Positions 50,523 through 62,643 of a DNA stretch of 64,000 nt are shown here, piece by piece. How positions within the stretch are numbered: the stretch's first letter is position 1; every line of letters starts with the position of its first letter. The stretch spans positions 28,026,502 to 28,090,501 of the forward strand of contig JAQNBH010000003.1 of assembly GCA_028752905.1 (NCBI GenBank), given 5' to 3'. The DNA is from Cladorhizidae sp. MBARI D1340-BT2 (Eukaryota; Porifera; Demospongiae; Poecilosclerida; Cladorhizidae). Below the pieces are notes generated by a model. That model saw nothing but the letters and a program-made list of their open reading frames with translations, was not told the DNA's origin and did no database searches. A program made the position numbers and the translations under genes.

Positions 50523-52475
50523 TTACTGCTGGATTGCAAGGTGACGATACAATTTATACTTAAAAGATTTCAAAGAGGTTGAACTCCTGATCAAGTTTGG
50601 TAAGGAGTTCCAGTCAGAGATTACTCTACAATTGAAAAAGTTTTTTCTTAAGTCTAATCTCGATCTAGGTACAGTGAGGTGTCCACTCTGAGCACATCGG
50701 GTGTTGACACTATGCTTATCGGTCACATATGAGAAAAGGCTCTCTACTTCAATATTAGTGTGCCCACTCAATATTTTATACACTTCAGTAAGGTCAAATC
50801 TCCGACGCCTCTCAACCAATGTGGTTAGATTAAGTTCAATCAATTTGTCTTCATAGTGGGCTCCTTCAAGGCCGTTGATCAGACGCACCATTCTTCTCTG
50901 AACTTTTTCGAGTGTGTAGATGTCTTTCTGGAGGTGAGGGTTGTATGCTTGGACACAGTAGTCCAGATGTGGCCGCACGTAGATTTTGTAGAGTCGGAGC
51001 AGGACGTCCTTATCCCTCAGAACGAAGCTCCTCTTGATTTGTCCGATGATGCAGTTTGCAGTTGCTGCCGCCTTCTGTATCTGGTCCCTGAACCTGGCCT
51101 TGGAGTCAACAATTATTCCCAGATCTCGCTCTTTCACTGTTATTGCTAAGTCATGGCCATTCACAGAATAACTTCTTCTTGAGTTCTTTGCTCCGATGTG
51201 CATGACTTTACATTTAGCCACATTGAAGCTCATTTGCCAAGAATGGCCCCACTGCTCTAGAATTTTCAAATCATTTGAGAGAGATCCATGATCCTCCTCA
51301 CTGTTTACCATCACCCTCAGTAGCTTGAGGTCATCAGCAAAAAGAAAGGCAAAGCTTGAGACACCATCGCAGATGTCATTGACGTAGAGGAGAAAGAGCA
51401 ATGGCCCGAGAACCGACCCTTGTGGGACCCCACTGGTGACACTTGTCCACTCCGAGCACTGACCATTCAGCACTATCCTTTGCTTTCTGCTTGTGAGCCA
51501 CTCTCTGATCCAATCCCACACCTTTCCAGTGATGCCATGTGCTCCGATTTTCTCCATAAGCCTCTGATGGGGAACAGTGTCAAAGGCCTTCTTGAAATCG
51601 AAGAACACCACATCCACCGGAAATCCCTCATCGAGGTGTAATGTCATTTTGTTCAGGAATAACAGGAGATTTGTAAGTGTGCTCCTTTTGGGAACGAAAC
51701 CATGCTGTTCATCGCATATCAAATTATTTTGGACCAGGTGGTCCAACAGCCGGTCTTTAATGATGGACTCCATAATTTTTCCAGCAATGCATGTCAGACT
51801 AATTGGACGGTAGTTGCCAGGATTGTCCCTAGCTCCCTTCTTAAAGATCGGGGTTATATTAGCTGCCTTCCATTGTTCGGGGACTACACCCCCTGACATT
51901 GAGAGATTGAAGATCATTGCAAGTGGGAAGCACAGAGTGCCAGAACATGCTTTTAGCACATGCGAAGCTATACTATCAGGACCAGGGGAGGAGTTGGGCT
52001 TCAATCTAGAGATCTTTTCATTCACCTTGTTGGGGTCGAAGTACACAGAGTTGCATGGCTCTTCTCCCATATAGTGCTGCCTTGCTTGGGGGATATTTGT
52101 CACATCTTCTTTTGTAAAAACGGAACTGAAGAACGAGTTGAGGATGTCAGCTTGCTGTTTATCATCATTCGTCACTTTACCATTAGCGTCTCTGAGAGGG
52201 CCAATACTGTCTTTAACTTTTGTCTTTGATCGCATATAACTATAAAAGCTCTTAGGTTTGGACATCAGGTCTTTAGCTAGACTCCTTTCAAACTTGACTT
52301 TTGCCTTATGGACACTTTTCCGTACTGCATTGACACAGTCTTTATATTCACTCCACTTCCTGAATTCTTTTGTCACAGAATAGGCTTTCCAAAGCCTTCT
52401 TTTCTTTCTAATCATGCGAATGGCATTAACATCCATCCATATGGGGCGATTATTTTGGCGCATCTTCTTCATCAT
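50523..52475 (-). CDS. LINE ORF2 fragment: reverse transcriptase (CR1/Jockey superfamily)
   Basis: 650 codons without a stop or frameshift. Residues 1-120 are the basic linker that follows the endonuclease in this family, including KVKDSIGPL at 86-94. Reverse transcriptase motifs follow in order: SSPGPDSIASHVLKA (162-176), NYRPISL (221-227), EQHGFVPKRST (256-266), motif A FFDFKKAFD with Asp293, motif B SGVPQGSVLGP (348-358), motif C FADD at 379-382 (Asp381, Asp382), then DLGIIVDS at 451-458. The thumb-like part has YVRPHLDYCVQAYNP (499-513) and LEKVQRRM (522-529); the C-terminus has NFFNCRVISDWNSLP (612-626). All three catalytic aspartates are present. Full-length ORF2 proteins of this group are usually some 900 or more residues, so about the first third, the endonuclease, is lost. 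The apparent first ATG (52473-52475) is made jointly by LINE and satellite bases and is accidental. Without endonuclease and promoter it is unlikely to move by itself. Confidence 0.93.
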   Translation of the reverse strand: MMKKMRQNNRPIWMDVNAIRMIRKKRRLWKAYSVTKEFRKWSEYKDCVNAVRKSVHKAKVKFERSLAKDLMSKPKSFYSYMRSKTKVKDSIGPLRDANGKVTNDDKQQADILNSFFSSVFTKEDVTNIPQARQHYMGEEPCNSVYFDPNKVNEKISRLKPNSSPGPDSIASHVLKACSGTLCFPLAMIFNLSMSGGVVPEQWKAANITPIFKKGARDNPGNYRPISLTCIAGKIMESIIKDRLLDHLVQNNLICDEQHGFVPKRSTLTNLLLFLNKMTLHLDEGFPVDVVFFDFKKAFDTVPHQRLMEKIGAHGITGKVWDWIREWLTSRKQRIVLNGQCSEWTSVTSGVPQGSVLGPLLFLLYVNDICDGVSSFAFLFADDLKLLRVMVNSEEDHGSLSNDLKILEQWGHSWQMSFNVAKCKVMHIGAKNSRRSYSVNGHDLAITVKERDLGIIVDSKARFRDQIQKAAATANCIIGQIKRSFVLRDKDVLLRLYKIYVRPHLDYCVQAYNPHLQKDIYTLEKVQRRMVRLINGLEGAHYEDKLIELNLTTLVERRRRFDLTEVYKILSGHTNIEVESLFSYVTDKHSVNTRCAQSGHLTVPRSRLDLRKNFFNCRVISDWNSLPNLIRSSTSLKSFKYKLYRHLAIQQ

Positions 52476-53971
52476 ATCATCGGATAGCCCTTCTAATTAT
52501 CTATCTTTTGTATGTACCAAAATTTTGAGTACTCTAAGTATTAGCAAGTTATGGTGATTTGAAGTGGTAAGGTTTGGGATTTTTCCTGGCGTTTTCCAGT
52601 TGCCAAAGCGGTGGCCTGCCAGTGAAAAACCACTACATTTATTGATAATCTGTTCACATGTTGCAGATAAGGGCCTTCTCTATCAGTTGACAAAATCTGG
52701 GACTTTGGTCTTGTTAATTAGGGCAGTTATGAATTGTACTCTTACTTGATGCTAAACATGTTCTTGATATTTGCCCTAATTTGGTCTATATGTTTCTCAT
52801 TTCCCCCCCGAAAATCTTGTTTTTTTGCCGTGAAGCTCATAACTTTTCTATACTTTACCCAAAAAAGATAATTTTAATATAACCGGATAGCCCTTCTAAT
52901 TATCTATCTTTTGTATGTGCCAAAATTTTGAGAACTCTAAGTATTAGGAAGTTATGGTGATTTGAAGTGGTAAGGTTTGTGATTTTTCCTGGCGTTTTCC
53001 AGTTGCCAAAGCGGTGGCCTGCCAGTGAAAAACCACTACATTTATTGATAATCTGTTCACATTTTGCAGATAAGGGCCTTCTCTATCAGTTGACAAAATC
53101 TGGGACTTTGGTCTTGTTAATTAGGGCAGTTATGAATTGTACTCTTACTTGATGCTAAACATGTTCTTGATATTTGCCCTAATTTGGTCTATATGTTTCT
53201 CATTTCCCCCCCGAAAATCTTGTTTTTTGACCGTGAAGCTCATAACTATTCTACACTTTACCCAAAAAAGATAATTTTTATATTATCGGATAGCCCTTCT
53301 AATTATCTATCTTTTGTACGTGCCAAAATTTTGAGTACTCTAAGTATTAGGAAGTTATGGTGATTTGAATTGGTAAGGTTTGTGATTTTTCCTGGCGTTT
53401 TCCAGTTGCCAAAGCGGTGGCCTGCCAGTGAAAAACCACTACATTTATTGATAATCTGTTCACATTTTGCAGATAAGGGCCTTCTCTATCAGTTGACAAA
53501 ATCTGGGACTTTGGTCTTGTTAATTAGGGCAGTTATGAATTGTAATCTTACTTGATGCTAAACATGTTCTTGATATTTGCCCTAATTTGGTCTATATGTT
53601 TCTCATTTTCCTCCCGAAAATCTTGTTTTTTGACCGTGAAGCTCATAACTATTCTACACTTTACCCAAAAAAGATAATTTTTATATCATCGGATAGCCCT
53701 TCTAATTATCTATCTTTTGTACGTACCAAAATTTTGAGTACTCTAAGTATTAGCAAGTTATGGTGATTTGAAGTGGTAAGGTTTGGGATTTTTCCTGGCG
53801 TTTTCCAGTTGCCAAAGCGGTGGCCTGCCAGTGAAAAACCACTACATTTATTGATAATCTGTTCACATGTTGCAGATAAGGGCCTTCTCTATCAGTTGAC
53901 AAAATCTGGGACTTTGGTCTTGTTAATTAGGGCAGTTATGAATTGTACTCTTACTTGATGCTAAACATGTT

Positions 53972-54477
53972 AGCTTCGTAGATTATCCACACTTCACTGA
54001 ATAGACTTGTTATACAGCTATTAAGATAGGACTCTCCAAGTGCTCTCTCTTGATACCAAACATCCATATATTCTGCACACTTCACTGTAATGGACTTGCA
54101 AGATAGGTATCTCTCAGTGTTCTCTATCTTGAGCTAAACATGTTAGCTTCATAGATTCTCCACACTTCACTGAATAGACTTGATATATAGCTCTAAAGGT
54201 AGGCCTCTCTCTGTTCTCTCTCTTGATACCAAACATCCGTATATTCCGCATAATTCACAGTAATGGACTTGATAGAATCACAAGATAGGTTTCTCTCTGC
54301 TCTCTCTTGATGCTAAATAGATTCTCCACACTTCACTGAATAAACTTGATATATAGCTATTAAGATAGGTCTCTCTCTGTGCTCTCTGTTGATATCAAAC
54401 ATCCATAATATTCTGCACACTTTACTGTAATGGACTTGATATGATTCGAATGATAGGTTTCATTATGTGTTCTCTAT
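53972..54477 (+). repeat. 506-bp block 17
   Basis: AATTCAC class; followed by a full-length delta unit with GTTTATATC and then the 406-bp variant, the neighbourhood seen for blocks 1, 2 and 4. Confidence 0.93.
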
Positions 54478-55674
54478 CTTGATATTTGCCCTAATTTGGT
54501 CTATATGTTTCTCATTTTCCCCCCGAAAATCTTGTTTTTTTGCCGTGAAGCTCATAACTTTTCTACACTTTACCCAAATAAGATAATGTTTATATCATCG
54601 GATAGCCCTTCTAATTATCTGTCTTTTGTACTTGCCAAAATTTTGAGTACTCTAAGTATTAGCAAGTTATGGTGATTTGAAGTGGTAAGGTTTGGGATTT
54701 TTCCTGGCGTTTTCCAGTTGCCAAAGCGGTGGCCTGCCAGTGAAAAACCACTACATTTATTGATAATCTGTTCACATGTTGCAGATAAGGGCCTTCTCTA
54801 TCAGTTGACAAAATCTGGGACTTTGGTCTTGTTAATTAGGGCAGTTATGAATTGTACTCTTACTTGATGCTAAACATGTTCTTGATATTTGCCCTAATTT
54901 GGTCTATATTATGTTTCTCATTTCCCCCCCGAAAATCTTGTTTTTTTGCCGTGAAGCTCATAACTATTCTACTTTTTACCTAAAAAAGATAATTTTTATA
55001 TCACCGGATAGCTCTTCTAATTATCTGTCTTTTGTACGTGCCAAAATGTTGAGTACTCTAAGTATTAGCAAGTTATGGTGATTTGAAGTGGTAAGGTTTG
55101 GGATTTTTCCTGGCGTTTTCCAGTTGCCAAAGCGGTGGCCTGCCAGTGAAAAACCACTACATTTATTGATAATCTGTTCACATTTTGCAGATAAGGGCCT
55201 TCTCTATCAGTTGACAAAATCTGGGACTTTGGTCTTGTTAATTAGGGCAGTTATGAATTGTACTCTTACTTGATGCTAAACATGTTCTTGATATTTGCCC
55301 TAATTTGGTCTATATGTTTCTCATTTTCCCCCCGAAAATCTTGTTTTTTGACCGTGAAGCTCATAACTATTCTACACTTTACCCAAAAAAGATAATTTTT
55401 ATATTATCGGATAGCCCTTCTAATTATCTATCTTTTGTACGTGCCAAAATTTTGAGTACTCTAAGTATTAGGAAGTTATGGTGATTTGAATTGGTAAGGT
55501 TTGTGATTTTTCCTGGCGTTTTCCAGTTGCCAAACCGGTGGCCTGCCAGTGAAAAACCACTACATTTATTGATAATCTGTTCACATTTTGCAGATAAGGG
55601 CCTTCTCTATCAGTTGACAAAATCTGGGACTTTGGTCTTGTTAATTAGGGCAGTTATGAATTGTACTCTTACTT

Positions 55675-57689
55675 GATGCTAAACATGTTCTTGATATTTG
55701 CCCTAATTTGGTCTATATGTTTCTCATTTCCCCCCCGAAAATCTTGTTTTTTGACCGTGAAGCTCATAACTATTCTACACTTTACCCAAAAAAGATAATT
55801 TTTATATCATCGGATAGTCCTTCTAATTATCTATCTTTTGTACGTGCCAAAATTTTGAGTACTCTAAATATTAGGAAGTTATGGTGATTTGAATTGGTAA
55901 GGTTTGTGATTTTTCCTGGCGTTTTCCAGTTGCCAAAGCGGTGGCCTGCCAGTGAAAAACCACTACATTTATTGATAATCTGTTCACATTTTGCAGATAA
56001 GGGCCTTCTCTATCAGTTGACAAAATCTGGGACTTTGGTCTTGTTAATTAGGGCAGTTATGAATTGTACTCTTACTTGATGCTAAACATGTTCTTGATAT
56101 TTGCCCTAATTTGGTCTATATGTTTCTCATTTCCCCCCCGAAAATCTTGTTTTTTTGCCGTGAAGCTCATAACTTTTCTATACTTTACCCAAAAAAGATA
56201 ATTTTAATATCACCGGATAGCCCTTCTAATTATCTGTCTTTTGTACGTGCCAAAATTTTGAGTACTCTAAGTATTAGGAAGTTATGGTGATTTGAATTGG
56301 TAAGGTTTGTGATTTTTCCTGGCGTTTTCCAGTTGCCAAAGCGGTGGCCTGCCAGTGAAAAACCACTAAATTTATTGATAATCTGTTCACATTTTGCAGA
56401 TAAGGGCCTTCTCTATCAGTTGACAAAATCTGGGACTTTGGTCTTGTTAATTAGGGCAGTTATGAATTGTACTCTTACTTGATGCTAAACATGTTCTTGA
56501 TATTTGCCCTAATTTGGTCTATATGTTTCTCATTTTCCCCCCGAAAATCTTGTTTTTTGACCGTGAAGCTCATAACTATTCTACACTTTACCCAAAAAAG
56601 ATAATTTTTATATCATCGGATAGCCCTTCTAATTATCTATCTTTTGTACGTACCAAAATTTTGAGTACTATAAGTATTAGCAAGTTATGGTGATTTGAAG
56701 TGGTAAGGTTTGGGATTTTTCCTGGCGTTTTCCAGTTGCCAAAGCGGTGGCCTGCCAGTGAAAAACCACTACATTTATTGATAATCTGTTCACATGTTGC
56801 AGATAAGGGCCTTCTCTATCAGTTGACAAAATCTGGGACTTTGGTCTTGTTAATTAGGGCAGTTATGAATTGTACTCTTACTTGATGCTAAACATGTTCT
56901 TGATATTTGCCCTAATTTGGTCTATATGTTTCTCATTTCCCCCCCGAAAATCTTGTTTTTTTGCCGTGAAGCTCATAACTTTTCTACACTTTACCCAAAT
57001 AAGATAATTTTTATATCATCGGATAGCCTTTCTAATTATCTGTCTTTTGTACTTGCCAAACTTTTGTGTACTCTAAGTATTAGCAAGTTATGGTGATTTG
57101 AAGTGGTAAGGTTTGGGATTTTTCCTGGCGTTTTCCAGTTGCCAAAGCGGTGGCCTGCCAGTGAAAAACCACTACATTTATTGATAATCTGTTCACATGT
57201 TGCAGATAAGGGCCTTCTCTATCAGTTGACAAAATCTGGGACTTTGGTCTTGTTAATTAGGGCAGTTATGAATTGTACTCTTACTTGATGCTAAACATGT
57301 TCTTGATATTTGCCCTAATTTGGTCTATATGTTTCTCATTTCCCCCCCGAAAATCTTGTTTTTTTGCCGTGAAGCTCATAACTTTTCTATACTTTACCCA
57401 AAAAAGATAATTTTAATATCACCGGATAGCCCTTCTAATTATCTGTCTTTTGTACGTGCCAAAATTTTGAGTACTCTAAGTATTAGCAAGTTATGGTGAT
57501 TTGAAGTGGTAAGGTTTGGGATTTTTCCTGGCGTTTTCCAGTTGCCAAAGCGGTGGCCTGCCAGTGAAAAACCACTACATTTATTGATAATCTGTTCACA
57601 TTTTGCAGATAAGGGCCTTCTCTATCAGTTGACAAAATCTGGGACTTTGGTCTTGTTAATTAGGGCAGTTATGAATTGTACTCTTACTT
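55675..57689 (+). repeat. 2,015-bp five-monomer HOR, copy 1
   Basis: Alpha1 with CTCTAAATATTAGG, alpha2 with CCACTAAATTT, gamma with GTACTATAAG, delta-like unit with CAAACTTTTGTGTAC, then an alpha2-gamma hybrid. Four of the five monomers share private markers with the next five. Confidence 0.85.
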
Positions 57690-59704
57690 GATGCTAAACA
57701 TGTTCTTGATATTTGCCCTAATTTGGTCTATATGTTTCTCATTTTCCCCCCGAAAATCTTGTTTTTTGACCGTGAAGCTCATAACTATTCTACACTTTAC
57801 CCAAAAAAGATAATTTTTATATCATCGGATAGCCCTTCTAATTATCTATCTTTTGTACGTGCCAAAATTTTGAGTACTCTAAATATTAGGAAGTTATGGT
57901 GATTTGAATTGGTAAGGTTTGTGATTTTTCCTGGCGTTTTCCAGTTGCCAAAGCGGTGGCCTGCCAGTGAAAAACCACTACATTTATTGATAATCTGTTC
58001 ACATTTTGCAGATAAGGGCCTTCTCTATCAGTTGACAAAATCTGGGACTTTGGTCTTGTTAATTAGGGCAGTTATGAATTGTACTCTTACTTGATGCTAA
58101 ACATGTTCTTGATATTTGCCCTAATTTGGTCTATATGTTTCTCATTCCCCCCCCGAAAATCTTGTTTTTTTGCCGTGAAGCTCATAACTTTTCTATACTT
58201 TACCCAAAAAAGATAATTTTAATATCACCGGATAGCCCTTCTAATTATCTGTCTTTTGTACGTGCCAAAATTTTGAGTACTCTAAGTATTAGGAAGTTAT
58301 GGTGATTTGAATTGGTAAGGTTTGTGATTTTTCCTGGCGTTTTCCAGTTGCCAAAGCGGTGGCCTGCCAGTGAAAAACCACTAAATTTATTGATAATCTG
58401 TTCACATTTTGCAGATAAGGGCCTTCTCTATCAGTTGACAAAATCTGGGACTTTGGTCTTGTTAATTAGGGCAGTTATGAATTGTACTCTTACTTGATGC
58501 TAAACATGTTCTTGATATTTGCCCTAATTTGGTCTATATGTTTCTCATTTTCCCCCCGAAAATCTTGTTTTTTGACCGTGAAGCTCATAACTATTCTACA
58601 CTTTACCCAAAAAAGATAATTTTTATATCATCGGATAGCCCTTCTAATTATCTATCTTTTGTACGTACCAAAATTTTGAGTACTCTAAGTATTAGCAAGT
58701 TATGGTGATTTGAAGTGGTAAGGTTTGGGATTTTTCCTGGCGTTTTCCAGTTGCCAAAGCGGTGGCCTGCCAGTGAAAAACCACTACATTTATTGATAAT
58801 CTGTTCACATGTTGCAGATAAGGGCCTTCTCTATCAGTTGACAAAATCTGGGACTTTGGTCTTGTTAATTAGGGCAGTTATGAATTGTACTCTTACTTGA
58901 TGCTAAACATGTTCTTGATATTTGCCCTAATTTGGTCTATATGTTTCTCATTTCCCCCCCGAAAATCTTGTTTTTTTGCCGTGAAGCTCATAACTTTTCT
59001 ACACTTTACCCAAATAAGATAATTTTTATATCATCGGATAGCCCTTCTAATTATCTGTCTTTTGTACTTGCCAAACTTTTGTGTACTCTAAGTATTAGCA
59101 AGTTATGGTGATTTGAAGTGGTAAGGTTTGGGATTTTTCCTGGCGTTTTCCAGTTGCCAAAGCGGTGGCCTGCCAGTGAAAAACCACTACATTTATTGAT
59201 AATCTGTTCACATGTTGCAGATAAGGGCCTTCTCTATCAGTTGACAAAATCTGGGACTTTGGTCTTGTTAATTAGGGCAGTTATGAATTGTACTCTTACT
59301 TGATGCTAAACATGTTCTTGATATTTGCCCTAATTTGGTCTATATGTTTCTCATTTTCCCCCCGAAAATCTTGTTTTTTGACCGTGAAGCTCATAACTAT
59401 TCTACACTTTACCCAAAAAAGATAATTTTTATATCATCGGATAGCCCTTCTAATTATCTATCTTTTGTACGTGCCAAAATTTTGAGTACTCTAAGTATTA
59501 GGAAGTTATGGTGATTTGAATTGGTAAGGTTTGTGATTTTTCCTGGCGTTTTCCAGTTGCCAAAGCGGTGGCCTGCCAGTGAAAAACCACTACATTTATT
59601 GATAATCTGTTCACATTTTGCAGATAAGGGCCTTCTCTATCAGTTGACAAAATCTGGGACTTTGGTCTTGTTAATTAGGGCAGTTATGAATTGTACTCTT
59701 ACTT
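57690..59704 (+). repeat. 2,015-bp five-monomer HOR, copy 2
   Basis: Repeats CTAAATATTAGG, CCACTAAATTT and CAAACTTTTGTGTAC at +2,015 bp. Differences: the alpha2 unit has CATTCCCCCCCCG at 58144, the gamma lacks the ACTATAAG change, and the fifth unit is plain alpha1. Confidence 0.85.
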
Positions 59705-62137
59705 GATGCTAAACATGTTCTTGATATTTGCCCTAATTTGGTCTATATGTTTCTCATTTTCCCCACGAAAATCTTGTTTTTTGACCGTGAAGCTCATAAC
59801 TATTCTACACTTTACCCAAAAAAGATAATTTTTATATCATCGGATAGCCCTTCTAATTATCTATCTTTTGTACGTACTAAAATTTTGAGTACTCTAAGTA
59901 TTAGCAAGTTATGATGATTTGAAGTGGTAAGGTTTGGGATTTTTCCTGGCGTTTTCCAGTTGCCAAAGCGGTGGCCTGCCAGTGAAAAACCACTACATTT
60001 ATTGATAATCTGTTCACATGTTGCAGATAAGGGCCTTCTCTATCAGTTGACAAAATCTGGGACTTTGGTCTTGTTAATTAGGGCAGTTATGAATTGTACT
60101 CTTACTTGATGCTAAACATGTTCTTGATATTTGCCCTAATTTGGTCTATATGTTTCTCATTTCCCCCCCGAAAATCTTGTTTTTTTGCCGTGAAGCTCAT
60201 AACTTTTCTATACTTTACCCAAAAAAGATAATTTTAATATCACCGGATAGCCCTTCTAATTATCTGTCTTTTGTACGTGCCAAAATTTTGAGTACTCTAA
60301 GTATTAGGAAGTTATGGTGATTTGAAGTGGTAAGGTTTGTGATTTTTCCTGGCGTTTTCCAGTTGCCAAAGCGGTGGCCTGCCAGTGAAAAACCACTACA
60401 TTTATTGATAATCTGTTCACATTTTGCAGATAAGGGCCTTCTCTATCAGTTGACAAAATCTGGGACTTTGGTCTTGTTAATTAGGGCAGTTATGAATTGT
60501 ACTCTTACTTGATGCTAAACATGTTCTTGATATTTGCCCTAATTTGGTCTATATGTTTCTCATTTCCCCCCCGAAAATCTTGTTTTTTTGCCGTGAAGCT
60601 CATAACTTTTCTATACTTTACCCAAAAAAGATAATTTTAATATCACCGGATAGCCCTTCTAATTATCTGTCTTTTGTACGTGCCAAAATTTTGAGTACTC
60701 TAAGTATTAGGAAGTTATGGTGATTTGAAGTGGTAAGGTTTGTGATTTTTCCTGGCGTTTTCCAGTTGCCAAAGCGGTGGCCTGCCAGTGAAAAACCACT
60801 ACATTTATTGATAATCTGTTCACATTTTGCAGATAAGGGCCTTCTCTATCAGTTGACAAAATCTGGGACTTTGGTCTTGTTAATTAGGGCAGTTATGAAT
60901 TGTACTCTTACTTGATGCTAAACATGTTCTTGATATTTGCCCTAATTTGGTCTATATGTTTCTCATTTTCCCCACGAAAATCTTGTTTTTTTGCCGTGAC
61001 ACTCATAACTATTCTACACTTTACCCAAAAAAGATAATTTTTATATCATCGGATAGCCCTTCTAATTATCTATCTTTTGTACGTGCCAAAATTTTGAGTA
61101 CTCTAAGTATTAGGAAGTTATGGTGATTTGAATTGGTAAGGTTTGTGATTTTTCCTGGCGTTTTCCAGTTGCCAAAGCGGTGGCCTGCCAGTGAAAAACC
61201 ACTACATTTATTGATAATCTGTTCACATTTTGCAGATAAGGGCCTTCTCTATCAGTTGACAAAATCTGGGACTTTGGTCTTGTTAATTAGGGCAGTTATG
61301 AATTGTACTCTTACTTGATGCTAAACATGTTCTTGATATTTGCCCTAATTTGGTCTATATGTTTCTCATTTTCCCCACGAAAATCTTGTTTTTTGACCGT
61401 GAAGCTCATAACTATTCTACACTTTACCCAAAAAAGATAATTTTTATATCATCGGATAGCCCTTCTAATTATCTATCTTTTGTACGTACCAAAATTTTGA
61501 GTACTCTAAGTATTAGCAAGTTATGATGATTTGAAGTGGTAAGGTTTGGGATTTTTCCTGGCGTTTTCCAGTTGCCAAAGCGGTGGCCTGCCAGTGAAAA
61601 ACCACTACATTTATTGATAATCTGTTCACATGTTGCAGATAAGGGCCTTCTCTATCAGTTGACAAAATCTGGGACTTTGGTCTTGTTAATTAGGGCAGTT
61701 ATGAATTGTACTCTTACTTGATGCTAAACATGTTCTTGATATTTGCCCTAATTTGGTCTATATGTTTCTCATTTCCCCCCCGAAAATCTTGTTTTTTTGC
61801 CGTGAAGCTCATAACTATTCTATACTTTACCCAAAAAAGATAATTTTAATATAACCGGATAGCCCTTCTAATTATCTATCTTTTGTATGTGCCAAAATTT
61901 TGAGAACTCTAAGTATTAGGAAGTTATGGTGATTTGAAGTGGTAAGGTTTGTGATTTTTCCTGGCGTTTTCCAGTTGCCAAAGCGGTGGCCTGCCAGTGA
62001 AAAACCACTACATTTATTGATAATCTGTTCACATTTTGCAGATAAGGGCCTTCTCTATCAGTTGACAAAATCTGGGACTTTGGTCTTGTTAATTAGGGCA
62101 GTTATGAATTGTACTCTTACTTGATGCTAAACATGTT

Positions 62138-62643
62138 AGCTTCGTAGATTATCCACACTTCACTGAATAGACTTGTTATACAGCTATTAAGATAGGACTC
62201 TCCAAGTGCTCTCTCTTGATACCAAACATCCATATATTCTGCACACTTCACTGTAATGGACTTGCAAGATAGGTATCTCTCAGTGTTCTCTATCTTGAGC
62301 TAAACATGTTAGCTTCATAGATTCTCCACACTTCACTGAATAGACTTGATATATAGCTCTAAAGTTAGGCCTCTCTCTGTTCTCTCTCTTGATACCAAAC
62401 ATCCGTATATTCCGCATACTTTACAGTAATGGACTTGATAGAATCACAAGATAGGTTTCTCTCTGCTCTCTCTTGATGCTAAATAGATTCTCCACACTTC
62501 ACTGAATAAACTTGATATATAGCTATTAAGATAGGTCTCTCTCTGTGCTCTCTGTTGATATCAAACATCCATAATATTCTGCACACTTTACTGTAATGGA
62601 CTTGATATGATTCGAATGATAGGTTTCATTATGTGTTCTCTAT
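62138..62643 (+). repeat. 506-bp block 18
   Basis: ACTTTAC class, with a private AAAGTTAGGC at 62361. Followed by a gamma unit with CTATTGTACAC, otherwise seen only after block 10. Confidence 0.93.

Larger units (their letters stand above)
50410..52473 (-). mobile_element. 5'-truncated CR1/Jockey-type LINE insertion
   Basis: About 2,064 bp on the minus strand. From its 5' end at 52473 it holds the linker and reverse transcriptase portion of ORF2, a stop codon at 50523-50525, a short 3' untranslated region and a TGATAT-type microsatellite tail (plus-strand reading). The satellite ATAT is present on both sides (50406-50409 and 52474-52477), either a 4-bp target duplication or tail-target microhomology. 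ORF1 and the endonuclease domain are missing, the usual outcome of incomplete target-primed reverse transcription. Short or absent target duplications and a microsatellite-like 3' end fit CR1-like elements. It is the only copy in the window. Confidence 0.92.
50277..52747 (+). repeat. Gamma monomer interrupted by the LINE
   Basis: Left part 50277-50409 ends GATAATTTTTATAT with a CCTCCCG tract. Right part from 52474 resumes ATATCATCGG, with TATGTACC and TTAGCAAG. Removing 50410-52473 and one ATAT gives an intact 403-bp gamma unit, so the LINE entered an existing array. Confidence 0.95.
45165..53971 (+). repeat. Seventeen monomers, two damaged, interrupted by a LINE
   Basis: Begins as a further copy of the 2,923-bp HOR (delta, CAACGG, TTTTCAAGTTG, beta with GACTTTCGTC at 46720, GTAATCTT alpha1). 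It then departs: the monomer from 47164 is gamma-like in its first third, beta afterwards, with GGTAATG in place of GGTAAGG. Later GTAATCTT alpha1 units recur at 47567, 48776, 49874 and 53151. One monomer has a 111-bp deletion and one carries the LINE. Confidence 0.9.
54478..62137 (+). repeat. Block-free run of 19 monomers
   Basis: Delta, 406-bp variant (ACTTTTTACC, AAAATGTTGAG), alpha1 with AAACCGGTGG at 55532, then the five-monomer HOR, then mixed units. Monomers from 59705 and 61317 share CCCCACG and TTATGATGATT 1,612 bp (four monomers) apart. The units from 60108 and 60511 are adjacent alpha2-beta hybrids with no noticed difference. The unit from 60914 has a private GTGACACTC near 61000. 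Confidence 0.92.

Noticed and set aside
50856..52229. Several plus-strand frames of 64-97 codons
   Set aside because: Antisense shadows of the LINE reverse transcriptase frame.
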